A stretch of 64,000 bases of DNA from Haloferula sp. BvORR071 (GCF_000739615.1 NZ_BATP01000051.1:50768-114767); one strand, 5' to 3'. Counted from the stretch's first letter, positions 33,550 to 42,117 are shown. Notes: a model not told the origin generated them from the letters alone. Numbers and translations are program-made.

Positions 33550-33819
33550 CCTTTTTGCGGCTGCGCCGCTTTCGGAGTGCGTGCGAGAATCGCCGCTTTT
33601 TGGGCGAGGTCGCGCAGAGGAACACCGTCCTAGTTCTAGGGCAGTCCACCCCAATCCGGTGTTTTTAGGAAGATGCGGGTTCTTGGGAGATGCGGGGACT
33701 CACTCGGGCACAGGGCAATGGTGACCGTGCCTAGAACTTGTCTGGCGATCTATGGGGTGGACGCGCGAAAAAAGCGGCGATTCTCGCACGCACTCCGAAA
33801 GCGCTGCGCGCAAAGGGGG
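33550..33819. repeat. BIME right of the RAYT gene
   Basis: A forward unit (from about 33551, TTTTTGCGGCTGCGCCGCTT) and an inverted unit ending near 33819 (AAGCGGCGATTCTCGCACGC) enclose GGGCACAGGGCAATGGTGAC. The element is a direct copy of 32601-32873 with a few substitutions. The remaining sequence to 33886 has no gene. Confidence 0.75.
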
Positions 33820-33886
33820 CGGACGTGGGGGCGCGGGTCATCGCCGCGGCTAGGCTAACTCCAAGCACTGGTCTCTGGTCTCCGCC

Positions 33887-34906
33887 TCACGGCGCGAGCA
33901 GCGCCTTCATCTTCGCCGCCTCCTCGGCGAGGTAGCTGTCGTTGGCGGCTTTGGTGGCGGCCTTGTCGATGATACGATAGAAGTAGTAGGACTGGCTGGT
34001 GCCCGTGAAGCTGCGGTTGAAGGCTGGATCGGGGAAGCAGGCCTTGAGGCCGGCTTCGGCGGCTTTCTGCCACATGGAGTCGCTATCGCCGGGGGCGTAG
34101 AGCTTGGCGACGTAGCCGATGATGGCGCCGCGGTGAACGAGGATCAGCAGGCCCATGTCGCCGGGCTTGCGGAGGTAGTAGCTGTCGGTAGGCAGGTCGC
34201 CGATGGTAACGTATTCGAAGCCGGGGACGCTGCCGCGGGTGGCCTCGATGGCGACGGTGTCGGGGAAGCGCTTCTGGTAGTCCGCGATGGTCTGGGCGGT
34301 GTAGAGCGGAGCGGTCTTCTTCTCCACGGGGGAGGCAAAGGGATCCGCGTTGGCCTTGACCGCTTCCTCGGTGGTTCTTTCGAGCGGCGGGGTGGTATTG
34401 CTGAAGCTCAGTTGCTGGAGGCGGGCGGTCTCGGCGGCGGCATAGTCCTTCTTGGCTTGGTCATAGGCCTTCACGTTCAGCACGTGGTCGGTGCGGAAGA
34501 AGGTGGAGTTGATGCCTTGGATGGAGCCGGGCTCGTGGCGGTAGCTGTCCTGCGGGAAGGTGGAGCTGATGAATTGATTGATGCTGTCTTGCCAGAGTTC
34601 GGAGGCATTGCCGGGCTGGGTGAACTCAAAGCGGTAGCCGAAGACGGTCTCGCCATTGACGAGGTAGGAGATGTTCACGCGCTCGGTCTCGCGCCGGTAG
34701 ACGGCGGTCACGGGGTAGCTGCCATAAGCCTCCCGGAGGTCGCCGGTGACTTGCTCCAGGCCGCCGGGACTCTTCTTCAGCTCGGCGAGGGTGGCGGGCG
34801 GTGCCGGGGCAGGAACTGGTGCTGCTGTGGTCTCCGCGGTGGCGGTGAGGGTGGCAGTGGCAGTAGCAAGGGCGGCGATGGAGAGGAGTAGGGGAAGACG
34901 AGACAT
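33887..34906 (-). CDS. Exported hypothetical protein with an internal duplication
   Basis: This 339-residue protein has a signal peptide (MSRLPLLLSIAALATATATL, with a TATAETTAAP cleavage region) and an alanine/proline linker. Two stretches look like copies of one module. About residues 95-165: FGYRFEFTQPGNASELWQDS, then FPQDSYRHEPGS and a Lys/Ala-rich helix. About residues 265-335: IGYVAKLYAPGDSDSMWQKA, then FPDPAFNRSFTG and another helix. The duplication suggests a two-domain exported protein. I recognise no family. Confidence 0.6.
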   Translation of the reverse strand: MSRLPLLLSIAALATATATLTATAETTAAPVPAPAPPATLAELKKSPGGLEQVTGDLREAYGSYPVTAVYRRETERVNISYLVNGETVFGYRFEFTQPGNASELWQDSINQFISSTFPQDSYRHEPGSIQGINSTFFRTDHVLNVKAYDQAKKDYAAAETARLQQLSFSNTTPPLERTTEEAVKANADPFASPVEKKTAPLYTAQTIADYQKRFPDTVAIEATRGSVPGFEYVTIGDLPTDSYYLRKPGDMGLLILVHRGAIIGYVAKLYAPGDSDSMWQKAAEAGLKACFPDPAFNRSFTGTSQSYYFYRIIDKAATKAANDSYLAEEAAKMKALLAP

Positions 34907-35048
34907 GATGGCTGGGAGTGTGGAAGGAACGGGAAAAAGAGCAATCTCCCGCGTGAGACGGAAGCGGTGGAAAGTTGATTCAATTTTCCACGGGTGATTT
35001 TAGGGAGATAGGGGGATTCCCTGTGTGTGCCTGGCCCCGGCAAAACGA

Positions 35049-35083
35049 CAGCGCCCCACCGGCACAGTGGCCGGCGGGGCGCT
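35049..35083 (-). terminator. Hairpin after the coiled-coil lipoprotein gene
   Basis: AGCGCCCCACCGGCAC and GTGGCCGGCGGGGCGCT form a long GC stem about 60 bases after the minus-strand stop, and GTTTTG follows on that strand. It probably terminates the small lipoprotein transcript. Confidence 0.65.
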
Positions 35084-35142
35084 TCATTCCTTGCAGTCCT
35101 CTGTGTTAGATGATCGCGAGGTGTCGTGAGAATCGAATCGAA

Positions 35143-35496
35143 TTACTTCGCTTCGCGGTTGCGGTCGGCCTCGTCTTCGAGGGCGTCGGCCTTGCGTTCG
35201 GCTTCCTTGCGGATGGCGGCGGCATTATCTTCCTCGGCGGCAGCCTTCGCCTTGGCGTCGTCCTTGCGCATTTCGGAGGCGGTCTTGGCTTCCTTGCGGG
35301 TCAGCTCGGCGTTGCGTTCGGCCTCATCAGCAGCCATTTCGCCTTCCTTGCGAACATCCTTGGCCTGGTGCTCCAGGTTATCGGCCTTCTGTTCGAGGGC
35401 GTCTTCGCGGGCGTTCTCCTGGCGGGAGTCGCAGGCGGTGAAGAGAAAGCCATAGGTCGCAGCCGCGAAGATCGAGAGCAGGATCGGTGGTTTCAT
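35143..35496 (-). CDS. Putative lipoprotein with Ala/Lys/Glu coiled coil
   Basis: This 117-residue protein starts MKPPILLSIFAAATYGFLFT, followed by AC-DS, so Cys22 is a possible lipoprotein cysteine (FTAC lipobox). The remaining 95 residues are a nearly uniform run of Glu, Ala, Lys, Asp and Arg with heptad spacing (NAELTRKEAKTASEMRKDDA), an extended coiled coil. It is about the size of periplasmic peptidoglycan-binding or envelope-spacer lipoproteins. A TGTTAG word lies about 34 bases upstream of the start and another downstream of the stop. Confidence 0.62.
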   Translation of the reverse strand: MKPPILLSIFAAATYGFLFTACDSRQENAREDALEQKADNLEHQAKDVRKEGEMAADEAERNAELTRKEAKTASEMRKDDAKAKAAAEEDNAAAIRKEAERKADALEDEADRNREAK

Positions 35497-35689
35497 AGTC
35501 GTGTGGTGGTTGGTGTTGATGGATTGTTGTGTTAGGTCGGCAATCGCCCCGGGGAGGGCTTATGGTTGGCCTACATCGCAGGGGGTGTGCCGGTGCGATT
35601 TTCAACGACTTATGAAGATCCTGCGGCGGGGGTTGCGCAGAGTTGCATTGCGTTAGATGGCAAGATGCACGCTCTGGGGCCTGGCAACG

Positions 35690-35785
35690 CAAAAAGGGCG
35701 CGCCATCCAGAATCCGGCAATGGCTCCCCGAAAATCCAGGAGCCTTTCGACGATTTGGATTTCGCGCCCCTTCTTGGGGATGGAT
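35690..35785 (-). terminator. Probable terminator of the second beta-strand repeat gene
   Basis: On the minus strand GGGGCGCG and CGCGCCC can pair across an inner hairpin (GGCTCC with GGAGCC), and CTTTTTG follows. The stretch begins 13 bases after the stop at 35799. The loop is long, so the call is moderate. Confidence 0.5.
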
Positions 35786-35798
35786 CACCGATCCAAAT

Positions 35799-38700
35799 TC
35801 ACAGGCCGTCCACCTTCAGCCGGGCGAAGAACTTCTGGTTCCCCTGCGTCCTGATGGTGACGGTGACCTTGTCCACGCCGGGGCCGAAGCCATCGCTTTC
35901 CACCAGCACGGGGTCGGTGGAGTTTTCCGGAGCGGGTGTCCAGCTCCCGGCGGCGAGGTTGGTGCTGATCTCCACCTTCAGCGGATAGTTCGCGGATGAG
36001 GCATCCGTCCGGCGGTAGATGAACTTCAGGTTTGAGCCGTCCTGCGTCATCACCGGTAGCAGCGCGGCGTCGGGTCCGTTGGGATTTCCGCCGATCACGA
36101 ACTCGATGCCATTGCTGATGCCATCGCCATCGGTGTCCGCGTTCGGATCCGCCCCGGCGATGCCATTCGCGGTCGCCCAGAGTTGATAGGGCGGGGCGGC
36201 GGGACCTTCCGTGACTGTGAGAGTGCCGTTGCCCATGATGCGGCCGCTGACGTGGCTGGAGCCGTAGACTCCCGGTTGCTGCTGCACGCCATTGATGAAG
36301 AGCCGGCGAACCGTATCCGTGCCGCTGAATCCCAGGTTCAGGAAAGCGCCATCGGCGATGCTCACCGTGGAGGTATCGGCCAGGCCGGGAGCCCCGAGGC
36401 TGAGACGGCCGCGGAGATAGTAGTTGCCGGGCTGTGCCAGGATTGTGGTGTCGCCGGTGTAGGCGGGTGCCTGCAGGCTCACGATGCCGTAACCGCCGAC
36501 CGTCAGCGAGCCGCTGCCGGAGACCACTCCGTTTACGGTGAGGTTGGCGGTGGGCACCGGACCGGAGGGGCCCGAGTAGATGGCGGTGCGTTCCGCGATC
36601 AGGGTGCATGCCCCATTGAGCTGGATCCCACCCGGGAGCGAGACCGAGAGGAAGGGGCCTCCGCTGGTCGATACCGTACCGCCGTTGAGCACGATCGGCT
36701 TGGCGCAGTTGGAGGTCGTTGTTGTCGGGGTGTAGTTGACCGCGCCCCCGAAGTCGAGCGAAGCACCGCTGTTGACCGTAACGGTGCCGGGGTAGGTGTT
36801 GTTGATCGTGTTGGCTTGCTCGGCCACGAGGCTGCCCTCATTGATCACGATGTCCTTCACCGTCACGGTGGTCTTGAAGAAGGAGAGGGCACCCGGTCCC
36901 ACCTTGGTGAGCTTGTAGTTCCCGTTCAGGTAGCAGGCGATGGCCGAGGGATAGGGATTGTCGTAGGTGGGCGCAGGCTGGTCCTTGAGACTGATGCCGC
37001 CGCCGATGCTCGCATCGCCGCCAAGCTGGTGGGTGCCCTTCAGGGTGACGAGGTTGCCGCTATTCAGGAGCGCGCCCTCGCCGTTGGTGCCGCCGCCATT
37101 CAGCGTGAGGGACCCGGCCCCGGGGTGGTAACCCCTGAAGTCCAGGCTGGCGCCCGCGGCGACAGTCACGCCGCCGGGGAAGAGGCTGTAATTGTTCGCG
37201 CCGATCTGGCCGCTGCTCAGGGTCACCGGTCCGCTGATGGCGGTGCCGCCCAGGAGCATGCGCCCGCTGCCGAGCTTGCCGATGCTGCCGCTGCCCGTGA
37301 TGGAGTTCGGCAGCGCGACCTCGCCACCAAGGTTCACGATCAGGCTGGCTCCGCCACTCAGGGTGATCAGCCTGCCGCTGATGCTGCCGCCGGTCGCGCC
37401 ATCCCCGATAATCAGGGTGCCGCCCTGGAGCGCGATCGCGCCGCTGCCGGTGACCGTATTCGTCAGCGTGAGCGTGCCGCTGCCCTTCTTGGTGAGCGGA
37501 CCATTCAAGGCGAGGTCCCCACCGCTGAAGCTGTAGTTCTCGCTCGCATCCACCAGCATCGAGGCGGGTGAGATTCCATTGGCGACCGTGATCGCATTCA
37601 CGGTGCCTGCCGGTGAGTCATCGAACTTCACATCATCGCCATCGAGGAACTGCGTGGCGGTGTTGCTGCCGGCCAGGAGCCAGTTCGTATCCTCCTTGTT
37701 CCAGACACTGCTGCCGGCACCGGTCCATGTGACGCCATCCGCGCCGCCGATCACCAGATCGATGGTGGAGTTCGCGGCATTGATCTCGAGTGATTCGGTG
37801 ATGCGGCCCGGGATATCCGTCGGCACGAGGCCGGCCAGTCCCTGCCCGCCGATGCTGCCGGTGAAGCCGATGAGCGGGTAGTGCCCGTTCACGAGCTTCC
37901 CTTCCTTCACGATCTGGATGATGTGCTTCTCCGGGGCCGTGCCCGTCACCTGCAGGCCATCGGGATCCGTGACCCGCACGAAGTCCTGCACGGCTCCGCC
38001 GACGCGGAAGACCGAGGTTTCCGCCGGGCTGAGGTTCGCCTTGAGGAAAGACGCATTGCTTCCCACCTTCACGAAGGACCCGGGAGGGGCCCCGGTCTGT
38101 AGCTCCGCGAGGATCTTGGCGGTTGGCTCGCCGGCAGGGAAGGTAACCACCCGCGCCTCGTCGATCAGGCCTTGGAAGGGAGGATTGGAAAAGGAGTTCC
38201 AACTTCTCGCCAGCTGCGGGTAGGAATGGACCGGTTGCCTGGTGAAGGCGGTTCCCTGATCCACGCCGTTGATGTAAAACCTGCTTTCGTTGTTGGTGCG
38301 GATGACCGCGAGGTGGACCCAGGTGTTCGGGGTGAAGTTTCCGGGGAGCCCGTCGGCGCCCGTGCCTTGATACACCAAGGCGGTCCAACCATTCTGGGTC
38401 AGCCCGAGTCCGAACGCGCCGGCGGAATCGCCGAGCGCGAAAACCATGCGGTGTCCGGGAGGGGGCAATGCCGGTGCCTGGGCGAAGACGCCGAAGGCAA
38501 AGTCGTTCGTCGGAAGGTTGTAGAATATACCACCGGCCCCCCAGCATTGATCATCCTGCGGCTGCAGGCAGGCGGTCGACCCGGTGGCTGCGGGAGAAAC
38601 CGAGCTGCTGACCGGGACCGAGGTGTTGTTAGCATTGCTGGTGAAATGACGGCCCGCACCGCTGCTGTCCTGCGGATACTTGAGGGTGCCGCTGAGGCTG

Positions 38701-38807
38701 CCTGCCTCGCCGAGGTGATACTCGGCATAGGGAAAGACCGTGGCACGGGCAGCGGTCGCGAGGAGGCTGACGATCAGACCGGAGAGGAGAAGATTCCCGG
38801 GTTTCAT
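35799..38807 (-). CDS. Large exported protein with LamG-like N-domain and beta-strand repeats
   Basis: This 1002-residue protein is read from the ATG at 38807 (MKPGNLLLSGLIVSLLATAA, signal peptide). The region 25-240 resembles a concanavalin/LamG-like domain: YAEYHLGEAGSLSGTLKYPQ, then NTWVHLAVIRTNNESRFYIN and SNPPFQGLIDEARVV. Repeats follow (LTLTNTVTGSGAIALQGGTL, GALSFFKTTVTVKDIVINEG), the autotransporter-associated beta-strand type. The end has the DTDGDGISNGIEFVIGGNP motif and a short finishing domain (RTQGNQKFFARLKVDGL). It probably binds glycans at the surface or outside the cell. An upstream start at 38858 adds a charged stretch before the signal peptide and is less likely. Confidence 0.82.
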   Translation of the reverse strand: MKPGNLLLSGLIVSLLATAARATVFPYAEYHLGEAGSLSGTLKYPQDSSGAGRHFTSNANNTSVPVSSSVSPAATGSTACLQPQDDQCWGAGGIFYNLPTNDFAFGVFAQAPALPPPGHRMVFALGDSAGAFGLGLTQNGWTALVYQGTGADGLPGNFTPNTWVHLAVIRTNNESRFYINGVDQGTAFTRQPVHSYPQLARSWNSFSNPPFQGLIDEARVVTFPAGEPTAKILAELQTGAPPGSFVKVGSNASFLKANLSPAETSVFRVGGAVQDFVRVTDPDGLQVTGTAPEKHIIQIVKEGKLVNGHYPLIGFTGSIGGQGLAGLVPTDIPGRITESLEINAANSTIDLVIGGADGVTWTGAGSSVWNKEDTNWLLAGSNTATQFLDGDDVKFDDSPAGTVNAITVANGISPASMLVDASENYSFSGGDLALNGPLTKKGSGTLTLTNTVTGSGAIALQGGTLIIGDGATGGSISGRLITLSGGASLIVNLGGEVALPNSITGSGSIGKLGSGRMLLGGTAISGPVTLSSGQIGANNYSLFPGGVTVAAGASLDFRGYHPGAGSLTLNGGGTNGEGALLNSGNLVTLKGTHQLGGDASIGGGISLKDQPAPTYDNPYPSAIACYLNGNYKLTKVGPGALSFFKTTVTVKDIVINEGSLVAEQANTINNTYPGTVTVNSGASLDFGGAVNYTPTTTTSNCAKPIVLNGGTVSTSGGPFLSVSLPGGIQLNGACTLIAERTAIYSGPSGPVPTANLTVNGVVSGSGSLTVGGYGIVSLQAPAYTGDTTILAQPGNYYLRGRLSLGAPGLADTSTVSIADGAFLNLGFSGTDTVRRLFINGVQQQPGVYGSSHVSGRIMGNGTLTVTEGPAAPPYQLWATANGIAGADPNADTDGDGISNGIEFVIGGNPNGPDAALLPVMTQDGSNLKFIYRRTDASSANYPLKVEISTNLAAGSWTPAPENSTDPVLVESDGFGPGVDKVTVTIRTQGNQKFFARLKVDGL

Positions 38808-39014
38808 TTGGGGGTAGGGGTTGTTCCTGCAATTAGTCTTTCCTGAGTCCTCTATCAAGGAGATATGATATCGGCGGGCTATGTGGTTGGTACCCTGCTT
38901 TTTGCACGAGTGACGAGAAGGTCACGGAGCCTGCCGGGGGCTGCGGGGCGGCTGCGAATGGTCCCCTTCGCGCTTGCGGGTGCAGCTTGGCTTTGGTGCT
39001 TTGGGGGCGAAAAA

Positions 39015-39266
39015 ATGATGAGCGCTGCGCCGAGTGCGGATGAGATTGTGGAGATGCTGCGGGAGGAAGGCCTGGCCGAGTTGCCGGAGGGCTTCCCGGT
39101 GGACGGGGATCTATTCGCGGCGGGGATGGACTCGATGGCGGTGATGCAGCTGATTGTGATCGCGGAGGAGCGCTACGGTGCGGTGATCCGGCCGGAGGAT
39201 GCGGGGCGGGAGAATCTGGGAACGCCGGCGGCGCTGGCGGGATTGATCGGGAGGAGGCTGGCGTGA
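39015..39266 (+). CDS. Acyl carrier protein-like protein
   Basis: This 83-residue protein (MMSAAPSADEIVEMLREEGL) ends with GRRLA. The motif GMDSMAVMQLIVIAEERYG has the D-S pair (Ser40) that would be phosphopantetheinylated and the helix II sequence of acyl/peptidyl carrier proteins. It has a short N-terminus and lacks other carrier domains, so it should work in trans with acyl-activating or oxidising enzymes. The flavoprotein gene follows with a 4-base GTGA overlap. This suggests the pair acts on a carrier-bound substrate. The start at 39015 is chosen because upstream codons encode an Arg/Gly-rich stretch. Confidence 0.7.
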   Translation: MMSAAPSADEIVEMLREEGLAELPEGFPVDGDLFAAGMDSMAVMQLIVIAEERYGAVIRPEDAGRENLGTPAALAGLIGRRLA

Positions 39267-40495
39267 GAAATGCGCCGGCGATGCGCTGCGAAGTGCTGGT
39301 GCTGGGCGCGGGGAGCGCCGGGCTGGCGGCGGCAGTGCACGCGGCGAAGGCCGCACCCGGCGCGGAGGTGCTGCTGGTGGAGCGCCACGGCTATGCGGGC
39401 GGGATGGGTACGGCATCCCTAGTACATACTTTCTGCGGGCTGTATCTGCCGGGAGATGGACCGGCGGTGATCGCGAATCCGGGATTCGCCACGGTGGTGG
39501 CGGAGCGGATGATCCGGGCGACCGGCGCGGGCCCGGTGAAGATGGGCAAGGTCTGGGTGCTGCCGCAGCATCCGGCGGAGTTTGTGCGGATCGCGGATGA
39601 GCTGCTGAAGGAGAGCGGCGTGAAGCTGCTCTATCACACGGAGGCACTGCGGGCGGAGCGGGATGGCGAGGGCTGGAAGCTGGAGCTGGCCGGGCGCGGC
39701 GGGATCTTCACGGTCCACGCGCGGGCAGTGGTGGATGCGAGCGGCGATGCGGTCTTTGCGGCGATCAGCGGGGTGGCCATGGCGACCACGGTGACGGATG
39801 CGGGCAGCCTGCAGCGGCCGGCTTATATCTTCGGCCTGCGCGGGGTGGCAGAGGATGCGGAGATGGGACTGAAGCTGGCCGGACGGCTGGTGGATGGGAT
39901 GCGCCGCGGAGTGCTGCCGAATGGCGCGCTGGGCCTGCACTTCCGCGCAAGCGCACGGGCGGGTGAATTCTTTGGGACGATCGATCTGTCCGGGGCGGAG
40001 GAAGGCAGCGCGTATGATCCGCTGGATCCCCGCTGTGTCTCGCTACTGGAGAGCACGGGTCGTGAGATCGCCTGTGCGGCGCTGGATTTTCTGAAGGCCG
40101 AGGCGGAAGGCTGGGCGGAGGCCTACATCGCGCAGTGGCCGGTGCGGGCCGGGGTGCGGGAGAGCCGGCGCTGGATCGGCAGGCAGGTCATCACGGGTGA
40201 GGAGATCTTGGCCGGGGTGCGGCACGCGGATGAGATCGCGCTGGCGACTTGGCCGCTGGAATTCCGCGAGACCAACCGCGGGCCGAAGCTGCGCTACCCG
40301 GAAGGCGACCAGCCGGCGGGGATCCCGGCGGGCTGTCTGGTGCCTGCGGCAGCGGAGCTGGAGAGGGTGTGGGTCGCCGGGAGGTGCATCTCCTGCGATC
40401 ACGCGGCGCAGGCGTCGATACGGGTGATGGGGACTTGTTTCGCTACCGGGCAGGCGGCGGGGGAGAGGGCGGGGGAATCGGTCAGTGCCGAGTGA
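39263..40495 (+). CDS. FAD-dependent oxidoreductase coupled to the carrier protein
   Basis: This 410-residue protein (GTG start) has an N-terminal dinucleotide-binding Rossmann motif VLGAGSAGLAAAVHAAKA at about 12-29, then LVERHGYAGGMGTASLVHTF (the second FAD-contact region). It ends with VWVAGRCISCDHAAQASIRV and MGTCFATGQAAG, which bind the flavin ribityl and pyrophosphate. The overall plan is the common FAD_oxidored family (succinate dehydrogenase/GidA-like 'glutathione reductase' fold). Translational overlap with the acyl-carrier gene suggests dehydrogenation or oxygenation of a carrier-bound acyl or aminoacyl group. No ketosynthase or adenylation gene is in the window. Confidence 0.78.
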   Translation: MRNAPAMRCEVLVLGAGSAGLAAAVHAAKAAPGAEVLLVERHGYAGGMGTASLVHTFCGLYLPGDGPAVIANPGFATVVAERMIRATGAGPVKMGKVWVLPQHPAEFVRIADELLKESGVKLLYHTEALRAERDGEGWKLELAGRGGIFTVHARAVVDASGDAVFAAISGVAMATTVTDAGSLQRPAYIFGLRGVAEDAEMGLKLAGRLVDGMRRGVLPNGALGLHFRASARAGEFFGTIDLSGAEEGSAYDPLDPRCVSLLESTGREIACAALDFLKAEAEGWAEAYIAQWPVRAGVRESRRWIGRQVITGEEILAGVRHADEIALATWPLEFRETNRGPKLRYPEGDQPAGIPAGCLVPAAAELERVWVAGRCISCDHAAQASIRVMGTCFATGQAAGERAGESVSAE

Positions 40496-40503
40496 TCGGT
40501 GAT

Positions 40504-40623
40504 CGGTAGGGCGGCCCTGGCCTCAGGCCGCCGCGGGCGATCCACGTGGACCTTGAGCGGCTGCGATGCGTGAAGGTGATCCCCACATCGCTCGCGGCGC
40601 GCTGAGGCCAGCGCGCCCTACCG
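40504..40623. repeat. GGTAGGGCGGCC palindromic repeat, copy 2
   Basis: CGGTAGGGCGGCCCTGGCCT at the left and GCGCGCCCTACCGGG at the right flank TGGACCTTGAGCGGCTGCGA. Same family as 23794-23911. It starts six bases after the stop of the flavoprotein gene. Confidence 0.65.
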
Positions 40624-40735
40624 GGCGGAGAGCCTACCGGGCGTAGCGGCATGGCGGCTGTTGGTGGGGCGGCTTGGCCTCAGGCCGATGCCATTAAGGA
40701 TTCGCCGCAGGTCGGCTTCCTGTGGCGGCGAAGCC

Positions 40736-41045
40736 CTTGGACTGCGTGTAGCCTGCTACCGCTTTCCGGCAGACAGCCTTGCTGTCGTGAGGCACGGGGA
40801 TGGCTTTTCTCACCCCGGAGCCCCCGGGAGGATGGTGGGTTCACGGCTTGCCGGTGGCGTGGCGATGCGCCTTGGGGTCATGGCATTTACCACGAGCCGG
40901 AGCCGCCGGGGTCATGCGCGGACCGAAGCGGCAAACCGTGAGGAGATGTCTTGCCGGGGGCATGGGGCGAGGACGGCTTGATCGGTCGCTTCACGGCAAC
41001 AGGGTTGCCTGCCGGAAAGCGGTAGCAGGCTACACGCAGTCCAAG
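40736..41045. repeat. MITE-like element, CTTGGACTGCG family, copy 2
   Basis: Terminal arms CTTGGACTGCGTGTAGCC and GGCTACACGCAGTCCAAG are perfect 18-base inverted repeats. The inverted identity extends inward for about 120 bases with mismatches (TGCTACCGCTTTCCGGCAGA against TGCCGGAAAGCGGTAGCA). The right half matches copy 1 at 5492-5689 in reverse. It has no coding capacity. Confidence 0.75.
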
Positions 41046-41097
41046 GCGGCTACGCCGCGTTTTTGAGGGCGAGCTCTCAGTCCTCAAAGGAATTGGG

Positions 41098-41203
41098 CCT
41101 CAGGCCGCCGCGGGTGATCGGCGTGGACCTTGAGAGGCTGCGATGCGTGAAGGTGATCCCCACATCGCTCGCGGCGCGCTGAGGCCAGCGCGCCCTACCG
41201 GGC
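41098..41203. repeat. GGTAGGGCGGCC palindromic repeat, copy 3
   Basis: CTCAGGCCGCCGCGGGTGAT and GGTGATCCCCACATCGCTCG repeat copy 2 for about 100 bases. Copies 2 and 3 flank the MITE-like element, as if one insertion had split or duplicated this region. 40496-41241 has no gene. Confidence 0.65.
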
Positions 41204-41241
41204 GGAGGCGCTAATCGACCTGTTGTCGCTTGAGAGGCTCT

Positions 41242-41649
41242 TCAAGCTGCGGCCATTTCCGCATTCTTGTAGCGGAAGGCGAGGTCGACGCGGCGGGCGG
41301 TGAAGCCGCGGTCAAAGCGGACGTTCTCGATCGAGCGGATGCAGAAGGACTCGAGGTCGTCGTTGGCGCGGAGCTTCACGGGCATGGTCTCCAGCTCGAT
41401 GCCATCGGCGCGGACGCCGATTTCGAGGTTGGTCTCCATCCAGGCGATGAGCGGGGCGAGGTGGGGCAGCACGCTGCGATTTCCGATGCTGCTGGCGGCG
41501 GTGAAGAGCTGGAAGAAGCAGCGGACGCACTTGCCGGGATGGCCCTTCGACATCAGCAGCTCGCGGAGATCGAGGATCGCATCGGCCTCTTTGGCCAAAA
41601 CGGGAGCAAGGGGAAGCAAGAGTCCGTCGATTTCGTGGGCAAGCTGCAC
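41242..41649 (-). CDS. Hypothetical protein (GTG start)
   Basis: This 135-residue protein has no membrane segment. It starts MQLAHEIDGLLLPLAPVLAK and includes MSKGHPGKCVRCFFQLFTAA, a CxxC in a helical setting. The second half is beta-rich (LEIGVRADGIELETMPVKLR, DRGFTARRVDLAFRYKN). The GTG at 41649 is the first start after an upstream in-frame TGA. I recognise no family. Confidence 0.5.
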   Translation of the reverse strand: MQLAHEIDGLLLPLAPVLAKEADAILDLRELLMSKGHPGKCVRCFFQLFTAASSIGNRSVLPHLAPLIAWMETNLEIGVRADGIELETMPVKLRANDDLESFCIRSIENVRFDRGFTARRVDLAFRYKNAEMAAA

Positions 41650-41729
41650 GCGGCGGACGGAAGCTCAATTGAGACCCGGTCGCAATAGAATTTGCCAACA
41701 GTTAGAGAGGCGGCGCCCGGGTGGATTTG

Positions 41730-41756
41730 AAATCTCAAATTTGAAATTTGAGATTT
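41730..41756. repeat. Perfect 13-bp AT-rich inverted repeat
   Basis: AAATCTCAAATTT, one G, AAATTTGAGATTT. Almost perfectly symmetrical and very AT-rich in a GC-rich genome. It lies between two minus-strand genes. It could be an operator, a cruciform or a degenerate repeat. Confidence 0.7.
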
Positions 41757-41826
41757 GAAACGCAGAGGATCCGGATTTTCAGGCGATTGATGGTGAGTTG
41801 TTTGTGGGGATTTGAAGCCCCGCCGC

Positions 41827-42027
41827 TCAGCCCTGATTCTCGAAGTCGCCGCACCAATCCTCGCCGGTGGTCATGGGGAAGACCGACTCGAAGTGGACCT
41901 CCTCGTCGACGTCGAAGGCGACGGTGTGGGGCGCGTGGCGGCGGCATTCGCCGTGGCCTTCCTCCTGCGGGTTCCAGAAGGCGCAGTTCTTGCAGGCTTT
42001 GGCGGCGGTCTTGGTGGTGGTGCTCAT
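41827..42027 (-). CDS. Small cysteine-rich protein (66 aa)
   Basis: This 66-residue protein starts MSTTTKTAAKACKNCAFWNP and includes GHGECRRHAPHTVAFDV and DWCGDFENQG. Four cysteines (12, 15, about 28 and 59) with the spacing C-x2-C...C...C suggest a small metal site, zinc or iron-sulfur. Similar small proteins occur in many proteobacteria without a known function. Confidence 0.62.
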   Translation of the reverse strand: MSTTTKTAAKACKNCAFWNPQEEGHGECRRHAPHTVAFDVDEEVHFESVFPMTTGEDWCGDFENQG

Positions 42028-42117
42028 GACGTGGAGGAAACGGTGGCTTCCAGCTTATCCACTAGCTGCTTTTGCGGTTCGGGGCAAGGAAGGGGATCAA
42101 GTCGCCGCGCAAGAGTC

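Noticed and set aside
36183..37571. 462-residue plus-strand ORF opposite the second beta-strand repeat gene
   Set aside because: Same reason: antisense of a well-supported exported protein.
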